Shown here: positions 16,597 through 23,897 of the stretch, one piece after another
How the letters are laid out: each line of letters begins with the position of its first letter
Position numbering within the stretch: position 1 is the first letter of the stretch
DNA from: Candidatus Stahliibacteriota bacterium
GTDB taxonomy: Bacteria; Hydrothermota; Tepidihabitantia; B3-TA06
Assembly (NCBI GenBank): GCA_004375895.1
Contig: SOJW01000004.1
Location: forward strand, 1-36,003
Direction of reading: 5' to 3'
Length of the DNA: 36,003 bases
Position numbers and translations under genes: made by a program
The notes under the pieces: generated by a model
The model's input: only the letters and a program-made list of their open reading frames with translations
Database searches by the model: none
What the model was told of the DNA's origin: nothing

Positions 16597-17529
16597 ATGG
16601 CTAGCCTAAAAGAACTCTCTAAGCGCACGGAAGGTCTGGTAGGCGGGCATCGCGCCTGTGCAGGCTGCGCGGCTTCAACCGCCATACGTCAGATACTCTT
16701 GGCCGCAGGCGACAAACCAACGGTGACAGGCATCTGTACCGGATGCATGGAGGTGGTTACCACCATCTTCCCCTACACCGCGTGGAACGTCAACCTGGTG
16801 CACAACGCTTTCGAGAACTCGGCTGCGACCGTATCGGGTATGGAAGCGGCCTATCGAGCCCTGAAGCGCAAGGGCAAGATAGATGCCGAGATCCAATTCA
16901 TCGCCTTCGGCGGTGATGGCGGCACATACGACATCGGTCTGCAGTCTCTCTCAGGAGCGATTGAACGTCGCCACAAGATGCTTTACGTATGCTACGACAA
17001 CGAAGCCTATATGAACACCGGTTACCAGCGTTCGTCAGCTACCCCCTACTGCGCGCACACCACCACCTCTCCTGCCGGAACCAAGATACCGGGCAAGCCA
17101 CAGAAGCGAAAGGACCTGACCGAGATCATCATCGCTCACGAGCCTGCCTACGCTGCACAGGCAACACCCGGCTACTACATGGATCTCATCCGCAAGGTGG
17201 AGAAGGCACTTGCCGCTGACGGCCCCTCGTTCATCAACGTCCTCTCGCCCTGCGTTCCCGGCTGGGGCTACCCCCTGGACCAGACCATGAACATCTCCAA
17301 GCTTGCTGTAGAAACCCTGTTCTGGCCGATCTACGAGTGGCAGGACGGAAAATACAAGATCAACATAAAGCCGCGTGAGCCTAAGCCCTTGGTTGATTTC
17401 CTAAAGCTACAGGCACGCTTCCGGCATCTACTCAAGCCGGGTAACGAGCATCTTTTGGAGGAACTTCAGGCCGAGGTCAATCGTCGGTGGGAAGTCCTGT
17501 TGCGCAAAGAGCAGGCAACGAACGGATAA
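16597..17529 (+). CDS. porB: Pyruvate:ferredoxin oxidoreductase, beta subunit
   Basis: 310 residues, the thiamine-diphosphate subunit. C21-A-G-C24 and C47-T-G-C50 near the N-terminus and a late Cys in L-S-P-C-V-P-G-W-G supply Fe-S ligands. The TPP/Mg motif is F-G-G-D-G-G-T-Y-D-I-G near 103-113, followed by Y-D-N-E-A-Y-M-N-T-G-Y-Q-R-S and S-S-A-T-P-Y-C-A-H-T-T-T-S-P-A-G, the segment typical of pyruvate-specific beta subunits. One base separates the porA stop from the ATG, and one base separates this stop from mglB. Confidence 0.96.
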   Translation: MASLKELSKRTEGLVGGHRACAGCAASTAIRQILLAAGDKPTVTGICTGCMEVVTTIFPYTAWNVNLVHNAFENSAATVSGMEAAYRALKRKGKIDAEIQFIAFGGDGGTYDIGLQSLSGAIERRHKMLYVCYDNEAYMNTGYQRSSATPYCAHTTTSPAGTKIPGKPQKRKDLTEIIIAHEPAYAAQATPGYYMDLIRKVEKALAADGPSFINVLSPCVPGWGYPLDQTMNISKLAVETLFWPIYEWQDGKYKINIKPREPKPLVDFLKLQARFRHLLKPGNEHLLEELQAEVNRRWEVLLRKEQATNG

Positions 17530-17530
17530 C

Positions 17531-18025
17531 ATGCTTATAGATCGCATCAAGCTGTTCGAGTCAGGTTTCCAGGCGATCAAGGAGAACATCGAGAAGCTCC
17601 TGCAGCAGTCTGACGCCAAGGCGGTTCTTCTGGTGGATCGCGACGGGAACCTGATCACGAACGCTGGCGAGACCGAGAAGATAGATCTCGAGTCGTTTGC
17701 GACGCTGGCTGCGGCTGACTTTGCTGCCACGTCCCAACTCGCAGAGCTCATCGGCGAGCAGCAGTTCCTCACCCTCTACCACCAGGGCGAACGCGATCAC
17801 CTCTACTTCCAGGCCCTTGCACGGAATATCATCATTGCTGTAATCTTCGATCAACGCACCACCCTGGGGCTTGTCCGCGTGCGGGTCAAGCACGCCGCAC
17901 AGACCCTTTCAAAGATACTTGAGGATATCTTCGGCGGCCAAGAACAGCTCGCGCCGGAGGAGGAGGCAAGGATCGAGGATATCTCAAAGGATATCGAAGA
18001 CGAACTCGACCGTTTGTTTGGCTAA
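17531..18025 (+). CDS. mglB: MglB-like roadblock/LC7 GTPase regulator
   Basis: 164 residues with a roadblock/LC7 domain (about 20-125: A-V-L-L-V-D-R-D-G-N-L-I-T, F-A-T-L-A-A-A-D-F-A-A-T, L-G-L-V-R-V-R-V). A Glu/Asp-rich C-terminal tail follows. In Myxococcus and Thermus, MglB is the GAP partner of the Ras-like MglA that sets cell polarity or motility. Here it starts one base after porB, so it must be in the por transcript. No ribosome site is obvious, so translation is probably coupled to porB. The name is by family and by the MglA gene next to it; the local role may differ. Confidence 0.85.
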   Translation: MLIDRIKLFESGFQAIKENIEKLLQQSDAKAVLLVDRDGNLITNAGETEKIDLESFATLAAADFAATSQLAELIGEQQFLTLYHQGERDHLYFQALARNIIIAVIFDQRTTLGLVRVRVKHAAQTLSKILEDIFGGQEQLAPEEEARIEDISKDIEDELDRLFG

Positions 18026-18031
18026 CACCAG

Positions 18032-18607
18032 ATGGCTCTGATAAACTATGCAACCAGAGAGATCAACTTCAAGATCGTATACTACGGGCCGGGCCTGGGC
18101 GGTAAGACCACCAACCTAAGATGGATCTACGGAGAACTCGATCAGAATACCAAGGGGAAGATGATCACCCTTGCTACAGAGATGGACAGAACCCTGTTCT
18201 TCGACTTCCTGCCGGTAGATCTGGGTCGAGTGCGCGGCTTCCAGACGCGACTTCGTCTCTACACGGTTCCAGGTCAGGTCTTCTACAACGCCACGCGGAG
18301 GATCATCCTCAGGGGTGCCGACGGCCTGATCTTTGTGGCCGATTCACAGAGGGAGCGGCGTGAGGATAACCTCGACAGCCTGCGGAATCTGAAGGATAAC
18401 CTTGCAACCTTCGACCTCAGGCTTCCCGATGTCCCATACGTCATGCAGTACAACAAGCGTGACCTCCCCAATCTTATGACAGTCGCCGAGATGGATGAAC
18501 TCCTGAACCCGAATAGGGTGCCTTACTTCGAGTCGGTCGCCACCCAAGGGATCGGCATATTCGAGACCCTGAAGGAGATAGCCAAGACGGTCATCCGCAA
18601 GTTTTAA
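18032..18607 (+). CDS. mglA: MglA-like Ras-family GTPase
   Basis: 191 residues. P-loop G19-P-G-L-G-G-K-T-T27, then T-L-A-T-E-M-D-R-T-L-F-F-D-F, the switch-II segment T-V-P-G-Q-V-F-Y (the bacterial MglA replacement for DTAGQ), base-recognition N-K-R-D-L near 145-149, and S-V-A-T-Q-G-I-G near the end. A cytoplasmic small GTPase, regulated by MglB six bases upstream. No lipidation motif is seen. It is the last gene of the six-gene operon; the CCCCAAGCGAACGC hairpin follows. Confidence 0.93.
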   Translation: MALINYATREINFKIVYYGPGLGGKTTNLRWIYGELDQNTKGKMITLATEMDRTLFFDFLPVDLGRVRGFQTRLRLYTVPGQVFYNATRRIILRGADGLIFVADSQRERREDNLDSLRNLKDNLATFDLRLPDVPYVMQYNKRDLPNLMTVAEMDELLNPNRVPYFESVATQGIGIFETLKEIAKTVIRKF

Positions 18608-18612
18608 GTTTA

Positions 18613-18643
18613 CCCCAAGCGAACGCTTCGCGTTCGCTTGGGG
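18613..18643. terminator. Perfect 14-bp hairpin between mglA and the zinc-ribbon gene
   Basis: 18613-18626 pairs perfectly with 18630-18643 (3-base TTC loop). It stands between two converging transcripts (mglA on plus, def-fabD-zinc ribbon on minus). There is no T-run on either side, so a bidirectional stop or mRNA-end protection is likely but not proven. Confidence 0.5.
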
Positions 18644-18690
18644 ACCCCGAATATATCGATCCGAAACCAAGGACGAACCAGGCGTCGCCA

Positions 18691-18840
18691 CTACTTCTCT
18701 TTTCTACGAGACCTCTTCTCTCCCTTGGGACCCACCCTCTGCATCTTAACCCTGCCGCAGCGTAGGCATATCCACTTGCGCCTCTTATGGAAGGAGCGCT
18801 TCTCTTCTTTCATACCGATCTTGCATCTCGGACAGAGCAT
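18691..18840 (-). CDS. Small zinc-ribbon protein (49 residues)
   Basis: Starts M-L-C-P-R-C-K-I-G and later W-I-C-L-R-C-G: two CxxC pairs about 20 residues apart, a one-zinc ribbon. The rest is very basic (many Lys/Arg, ending in K-R-S-R-R-K-E-K), suggesting nucleic-acid or ribosome binding. The ATG at 18840 has AGGA 8 bases before it. A frame opening at TTG 18900 would run into fabD without a ribosome site and is not used. Third gene of def-fabD. Its position beside fabD recalls the place of rpmF (L32) in many genomes, but it is not recognisably L32. Confidence 0.65.
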   Translation of the reverse strand: MLCPRCKIGMKEEKRSFHKRRKWICLRCGRVKMQRVGPKGEKRSRRKEK

Positions 18841-18868
18841 TAAAAATCCTATGGGATCAAAACTCTGT

Positions 18869-19774
18869 TTAGGAGTTAAATAGCCCGTTGATCTCCTCAA
18901 CCGTGCCTACCCAGATGCATGTTACATCACTCATACCCCTCTTGGCCAGACCGCAGAGCACCTTGCCTGAGCCAAGCTCGTAGAGTTCGGTAACTCCCAA
19001 AGCGGTCAAAGTCTGCATGGTCTTGGCCCAGAGAACGGGTGAGGTAAGCTGTTTCGCCAAGAATTCCTTGATCTGGCCAGGATCGTTGATTACCTCACCT
19101 GTCACGTTGGGTATAACCTTACCCTTGGGCTTCTTGAATTCGAACTGATCAAGAAAGGCGCGGAACTCGGAGGCCGCCCGCTGCATGAACGGGGTGTGGA
19201 ACGCACCGGATACTGCCAAGGGCAATGCACGCTTGGCACTCGCCTCCTTGGCCTTCTCGATCGCTTTCTTGATACCCTCGGGCGCACCTGAGATCACCAC
19301 CTGACCCGGAGAGTTGAAGTTGGCGGGCCAGACGTTCTCTATCTCACCGCAGATGGAGATAACTGCATCGTCGGATAGCCCGATGATTGCAGCCATACTG
19401 CCTTTCTTTGCCTGAGCCATCAGTGCGCCGCGCTTTGCAACAAACTTCATCCCGTCTTCCACCGAGAACACCCCTGCCGCAGCAAGGGCTGAAAACTCGC
19501 CAAGGCTGTGGCCTGCAAAGACGTCCGCGATTAATCCTTTCTCCTTGATTAACTTGTAAACCGCAATCGAATGCACATAAAGCGCAGGTTGGGTGATCTG
19601 GGTCTGCTTGAGAACCTCCTCAGGACCCTCGAACATGGTTTTTGTGATCTCCAGACCGCTTACTTGGTCTGCTGAGTGATATATCGATCTCAGTGATTCG
19701 TTAGTCTCGTATAGATCGGCACCCATCCCCACGTATTGCGAGCCCTGTCCCGGGAAAAGAAACGCTTTGGCCAT
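18869..19774 (-). CDS. fabD: Malonyl-CoA:ACP transacylase
   Basis: 301 residues. Loads malonyl groups onto acyl carrier protein for fatty-acid synthesis in the cytoplasm. F-P-G-Q-G-S-Q at 7-13, nucleophile S90 in A-G-H-S-L-G-E-F-S, R115 in A-K-R-G-A-L-M, and His193 in G-A-F-H-T-P-F-M form the standard active site. GGAGGG lies 4 bases before the ATG at 19774; the preceding TTG is in frame but would overlap that site. It is 15 bases after the def stop, so in one operon. No other fab genes are near. Confidence 0.96.
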   Translation of the reverse strand: MAKAFLFPGQGSQYVGMGADLYETNESLRSIYHSADQVSGLEITKTMFEGPEEVLKQTQITQPALYVHSIAVYKLIKEKGLIADVFAGHSLGEFSALAAAGVFSVEDGMKFVAKRGALMAQAKKGSMAAIIGLSDDAVISICGEIENVWPANFNSPGQVVISGAPEGIKKAIEKAKEASAKRALPLAVSGAFHTPFMQRAASEFRAFLDQFEFKKPKGKVIPNVTGEVINDPGQIKEFLAKQLTSPVLWAKTMQTLTALGVTELYELGSGKVLCGLAKRGMSDVTCIWVGTVEEINGLFNS

Positions 19775-19789
19775 CAACCCTCCAAGATC

Positions 19790-20278
19790 TTATGACGCTT
19801 TGTTCTTGATCTCTTCCAACTGATCGGCGATGCGACGCCGCTCGTCCGGCCCGATCCGATCAATGATAAGCACCCCTGCAAGGTGATCCACCTCGTGCTG
19901 TATCACCCGTGCCGGGTGTCCTTCAAGCTCCAGCTCTATGGTTTCGCCCTCGAGGTTCTTGGCGCTAAGACGCACCTTAAGGTAGCGCTCGACATCAACC
20001 CACACCCCGGGGATGGAGAGACATCCCTCCTCTGTCTTATTGGTCTCGTTTGATAGGGGGGTAAGCTCAGGGTTTACGAATGCGTACGTCTCATCACTCA
20101 ACTTCACAATAAACAGAGCCTTATCGAAACCAACCTGGTTTGCCGACAGACCGACACCGTTGACCTCTTGCATCGTCTTCTTCATCTGCGCTGCGATGTG
20201 GGCAAGCTCTCCATCGAAGGAGGTCACCGGCTCGGCCTTCTTGCGAAGTATTGCCTCTCCGTAAGTCTTTATGCTCAT
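19790..20278 (-). CDS. def: Peptide deformylase
   Basis: 162 residues. Removes the N-formyl group from new proteins, with a metal bound by C86 (E-G-C-L-S-I-P-G), H128 and H132 (Q-H-E-V-D-H). The third motif G-V-G-L-S-A-N-Q-V-G is at 41-50 (usual GxGLAAxQ, here Ser for the first Ala). It heads the def-fabD-zinc-ribbon operon. The perfect promoter TTGACA-16-TATAAT ends 8 bases before the ATG and no ribosome site exists, so it is almost surely translated from a leaderless or near-leaderless mRNA. Note that an initiator tRNA gene is also in the window. Confidence 0.97.
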   Translation of the reverse strand: MSIKTYGEAILRKKAEPVTSFDGELAHIAAQMKKTMQEVNGVGLSANQVGFDKALFIVKLSDETYAFVNPELTPLSNETNKTEEGCLSIPGVWVDVERYLKVRLSAKNLEGETIELELEGHPARVIQHEVDHLAGVLIIDRIGPDERRRIADQLEEIKNKAS

Positions 20279-20286
20279 AGGGTTTG

Positions 20287-20314
20287 ATTATAGGTGCCGG
20301 ATTGATGGTGTCAA
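20287..20314 (-). promoter_or_regulatory. Consensus promoter of def-fabD (leaderless)
   Basis: Minus strand: TTGACA (20314-20309), 16-base spacer, TATAAT (20292-20287), then 8 bases to the ATG at 20278. This is the best promoter in the window, a full match to both hexamers. Confidence 0.85.
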
Positions 20315-20407
20315 GAAATACTGAAGCGATTCTGCTTACTGATGCAAACCGGGTGACACTCTCCAAAGACTGCACTTACCGAATTTCACCTTCTCTTGAC
20401 TATATCC

Positions 20408-21394
20408 TTATCTCGCCACAACCAGCTTGGCGGTGGCAGAGCGGTTGGATGTTTCCAACCGCACGAAGTATACCCCGGATGGGGTTTTGGGGTGTGTTAC
20501 GGGCCAGCGGATGGTGTGAGTGCCTGCTGACTGACTGCCGGAGACCAGCGTCTTAACCAGCTTGCCGGTAACGTCGTAGACCTTGAGGGAGATGCGGGTA
20601 TCTACAGGCAAGGTGTAGCTGATTACTGGTTCAGAAGCAAGTTGAGTTACTTCAAGAAGATATTCAGGTGCATCCACCGATGCCTCGGCGATGCCTGGCC
20701 CCTGGCTGTACTTGATAGTCGCGTAGTCACTGTTTCCTGAACCAAAGCTGCAGCCTGTAACGTAGACGTTGCCTGAACCGTCCAGGGCTAGGTCCAAGGC
20801 ATAATCAAAGCTGTTTCCCGGCCCGTTGTAACGCATGACCCACTGCTCTATACCGGCCGAGTTATACTTGATTGTCACATAGTCATACTCGGTGTCTTCA
20901 AACTGGCTCGTGGCTGTTATATACACATTGCCTGAACCGTCCACTGCGATGGTGGGTCGGAGTACATCATCGAAGTCTGCAGATACACTGTAGCGTGCAA
21001 CCCATTGCTCCTCGCCAGCCGAGTTATACTTGATCGTCGCATAGTCATAGTCTTCCTCACCTGAAGCCTCGCTCCAGCCTGTGACATAGACGTTGCCTGA
21101 ATTGTCTACCGTTATAGCCGACGCAACATCAAAATCGATTGCCGGGCTGTTGTAGCGGGCTACCCACTGCTGGGCGCCTGAGGAGCTGTACTTTACGGTC
21201 GCATAGTCAAGGTCGGTTCCTGAACCCTCGCTCCCGCCTGTAACATAGACATTGCCTGAACCGTCTACCGCTATGGCATAGGCCTTATCTCTACCGCTTG
21301 CCGGGCCGTTATACCGCGCTACCCACTCTTCGGTGACTTGCGACAAGGCGATGGCCGGTAAGACGATTATGAGACAAAACAGAGCTTTCTTCAT
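20408..21394 (-). CDS. Secreted SBBP-repeat propeller with FlgD-type C-terminal domain
   Basis: 328 residues. Signal peptide M-K-K-A-L-F-C-L-I-I-V-L-P-A-I-A-L-S. Four repeats of about 55 residues follow, each with W-V-A-R-Y-N/S, then A-V-D-G-S-G-N-V-Y-V-T-G and D-Y-A-T-I-K-Y-x-S-x-G (SBBP/beta-propeller repeat). The last 70 residues (L-K-V-Y-D-V-T-G-K-L-V-K-T-L-V, G-V-Y-F-V-R-L, A-T-A-K-L-V-V) form a FlgD Ig-like/Por-type sorting domain, as on surface proteins of the FCB group. AGGAAGG precedes the ATG at 21394. A promoter lies about 70-97 bases upstream, so there is a leader with a GTCGC...GCGAC hairpin. Confidence 0.85.
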   Translation of the reverse strand: MKKALFCLIIVLPAIALSQVTEEWVARYNGPASGRDKAYAIAVDGSGNVYVTGGSEGSGTDLDYATVKYSSSGAQQWVARYNSPAIDFDVASAITVDNSGNVYVTGWSEASGEEDYDYATIKYNSAGEEQWVARYSVSADFDDVLRPTIAVDGSGNVYITATSQFEDTEYDYVTIKYNSAGIEQWVMRYNGPGNSFDYALDLALDGSGNVYVTGCSFGSGNSDYATIKYSQGPGIAEASVDAPEYLLEVTQLASEPVISYTLPVDTRISLKVYDVTGKLVKTLVSGSQSAGTHTIRWPVTHPKTPSGVYFVRLETSNRSATAKLVVAR

Positions 21395-21462
21395 GGTTCC
21401 TTCCTTTTGTTGTTTTACCCCATTCAACTTGTCGCTAGAAGCGACTTTAAGCTATTATGAAG

Positions 21463-21491
21463 AGTATAGGAAGTTTTGCCGTTATTGTCAA
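21463..21491 (-). promoter_or_regulatory. Promoter of the SBBP propeller gene
   Basis: Minus strand: TTGACA (21491-21486), 17-base spacer, TATACT (21468-21463). The leader of about 60 bases contains the hairpin GTCGC-TTCTA-GCGAC (21431-21445), the longest leader predicted in the window. Confidence 0.72.
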
Positions 21492-21507
21492 GTCTCGAAC
21501 TGATCGC

Positions 21508-23895
21508 TTACTCACCCAGCTGCCTGAGCATGCCCTTGCCGAACTGGATATCGGGCAGTTCCTTGATGCGCACGTAAAAATTCCACTCGAGGTTCTCCGG
21601 TGCCATACTTAAGCCGTCCCTTGGCGTAACCTCGAACACCGCCTCCCAGCAGTGCAGCCCCTTGACCAGAGACATGTTGTAGCTCGCTATGTAGTCCTGC
21701 CAGCGGGCCTTTGGCTCGGTAAGATTCGTAGCCACGTTCAGATTCAACTCAATCTCAAACGGTAAGAACAGCTGGGTCCTGGCAGATAACATGTGGTCGC
21801 CGTTCAGGGTCCAGTTGTCCTCAAGTGAAAGCCTGCTTTTCGAGAATCGTGCCAGGAACGTCTCCTTCTCCTCATAAGGGCGATACAACGAATCCTCGCT
21901 TATGACCATACTATCAGGGGGTTGCAGCCTCATAATGCTGTCAAATGCTGCCGTATCCCCACGTTCAATCCCCAGACTGTCCCAGGCTATGGTATCTTCT
22001 TCTACTACTCCCCTTTCCCGCAACCCGAATAAGGGGAACAGCAGCTTATCAAGGCTGGCGCTGGCGTTGGTTCTGATGGAGAAGCTGTCGGTGTAGATGT
22101 TGTAACTCATGTTAACATTGACCTGAACAGGTAAACCTGAAGGCAAATAGATAGTGGCCGTGGCCGGTGTAAGGCTGTCGGTAAGAAGATTGTAACCGAT
22201 GCCTGTTGAGAGAGTCAGGAGATCCTGTTTCCTGAACTTGGTGGTGTCAGCACGAGCACGGAACTTTGCCTGCAAGGACTGGGCGATATTCAGATTGACC
22301 CTATGCCCGGCAAGGGTGGTATCAAAACGCGGGTACACCACCCAGGGATGAATCGTGGCCTTTGCCGGGGTGATCGTGTGTGTGATTGTGGGTCTTATCG
22401 AGTGCAGCATGCCGTTCATCCCCAGGGTGTATATCCCGAAGATACGCGAAAGCTCCGTCCCCATGGAGTTGGAGAGCGAGTAGTCAGCTCCTCGGATAAG
22501 GCTGTCCTGAGTCCATGTAAGGCTCTGCCCTGCGTTCCAGGTTTGGCCAAAGGTGTAGGCACCAAGGAGATTATAGCTCCATGACAGGGTAAGCGGTTGT
22601 GAGAACCTGGTTGTTCGAAAATCCTCGATGGTCTCCAACGTATCTCCAAGGGTGTCTATAATCTGGGTTACGTCATGACGGTATTGGTTATTGACGCCGA
22701 AGCTTCCAAAATTTACGGTAAAGAAATCCCAGAGCGTTGCAGTTGGCCATGAGAAGTTGAACACAGGCAAGGTCATCGTGTAGGAACCGGTTGTCAGATC
22801 GTCGCTGCGCGAGGCGGAAATGGACGTGAGTCTACCGAAAATCTGCCTTGATACCGAAACATCGGAGCGGGTGGTCTGATCCAAAAGCTTTGTAAGACTA
22901 TCCTCGTCCTCTATGTATTCGAGTATATAACTCTGATCACTGCGGAAGTTTATGTCAGCAGTAATCCTCGTACCGTCAGGTATGTAGCTTGTGTTGTTTA
23001 AGGCAAGCGTCCAGCGCTGCTTGCGGGTGTCTGTTTCGTTGATGTAATTGGCGCTAAACCTTCCAGCCGCGTACTCCGCGCCCCTTGGACCGTAGCGCCA
23101 TTGAAAGAGTACGCCGGGTCTGAATCCCTTGCGAGTAAAGATATCAAGCGAAAACAAGGCATCCGAGTAGTCGTTGGTTACCCAGTAGTAGCGGATCATC
23201 TTGGTAAACCAGCCCTCCTCATCGCTGTGACCGAACTTGAAGGGCATAAGTCCTGATTTACGCTTATTGCCGATGGGTAGATACCAGAATGGTGCGGCCA
23301 GCACCGGGATACGCCGGACACGCAGAATGATAGGTCGGGAGATAACCATGTCATTCAAAATCACCTTAAGCTCGCTGCCATAGAAGTCGTAGTGGGGCGG
23401 GTAGCGCTCACAGGTTGTGTAGTAGCCACGGGTGATGTGGATGGTGTTCTCCTCGACAAGCCAGACGCCCTCACCGTAGAAGTAGCCCTTCTCTATCTGC
23501 GTGCGGCCTTTCTCCATCATACCCTTCTGGGTCTGGATCGCGTAGTCCAGCTGCTCGCCTATCAGGCTGTCGCTTGAAGATTTTAGCCGTGCTCCCTTGA
23601 ATGCGGAAAGGAGTCTCTTCTGGGTTGAGAAACGAATGGAGTCGGAGTAAACGGTCAAATCCCCGTAGCTTACCTCACCGTTATGTAATAGAAGCACATC
23701 CTTTGTATCGGTGTAGAAGATAATCGTATCAGCTTTGAACTTAACCACAGAGATCCCGCCAGGCAGCGTATCCTGATAGGTCGTGTCTTGATCAACTGAG
23801 TCCCGCCCCACCACCTCCCTCACAACCTCCTGCCTTAGAGGTTTTTCGATGGGTTTAGCTGCAGGTTGAGCCAGAAGAAAGAATATGAGAACCAA
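21508..23895 (-). CDS. LptD/OstA-like outer-membrane assembly protein
   Basis: 795 residues. Residues about 45-185 are an OstA-like beta-jellyroll (A-D-T-I-I-F-Y-T, D-L-T-V-Y-S-D-S-I-R-F-S, L-D-Y-A-I). The rest is a long outer-membrane barrel with the LptD segment V-L-A-A-P-F-W-Y-L-P-I-G near 205-216 and many alternating aromatic strands. LptD inserts lipopolysaccharide into the outer leaflet; family and length fit, but conserved LptD cysteines are not obvious, so the gene name is withheld. The only usable start is TTG at 23895, 2 bases after the stop of the transglutaminase gene, so translation is probably by re-initiation. The frame reads further back as R-R-Y-L-L-Q-V-A-L, which would improve the signal peptide, but has no start codon. 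Confidence 0.85.
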   Translation of the reverse strand: MVLIFFLLAQPAAKPIEKPLRQEVVREVVGRDSVDQDTTYQDTLPGGISVVKFKADTIIFYTDTKDVLLLHNGEVSYGDLTVYSDSIRFSTQKRLLSAFKGARLKSSSDSLIGEQLDYAIQTQKGMMEKGRTQIEKGYFYGEGVWLVEENTIHITRGYYTTCERYPPHYDFYGSELKVILNDMVISRPIILRVRRIPVLAAPFWYLPIGNKRKSGLMPFKFGHSDEEGWFTKMIRYYWVTNDYSDALFSLDIFTRKGFRPGVLFQWRYGPRGAEYAAGRFSANYINETDTRKQRWTLALNNTSYIPDGTRITADINFRSDQSYILEYIEDEDSLTKLLDQTTRSDVSVSRQIFGRLTSISASRSDDLTTGSYTMTLPVFNFSWPTATLWDFFTVNFGSFGVNNQYRHDVTQIIDTLGDTLETIEDFRTTRFSQPLTLSWSYNLLGAYTFGQTWNAGQSLTWTQDSLIRGADYSLSNSMGTELSRIFGIYTLGMNGMLHSIRPTITHTITPAKATIHPWVVYPRFDTTLAGHRVNLNIAQSLQAKFRARADTTKFRKQDLLTLSTGIGYNLLTDSLTPATATIYLPSGLPVQVNVNMSYNIYTDSFSIRTNASASLDKLLFPLFGLRERGVVEEDTIAWDSLGIERGDTAAFDSIMRLQPPDSMVISEDSLYRPYEEKETFLARFSKSRLSLEDNWTLNGDHMLSARTQLFLPFEIELNLNVATNLTEPKARWQDYIASYNMSLVKGLHCWEAVFEVTPRDGLSMAPENLEWNFYVRIKELPDIQFGKGMLRQLGE

Positions 23896-23897
23896 GG

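Noticed and set aside
18841-18900. Longer zinc-ribbon protein starting at TTG 18900
   Set aside because: It would overlap fabD; the ATG at 18840 directly precedes the first CxxC and has AGGA before it.
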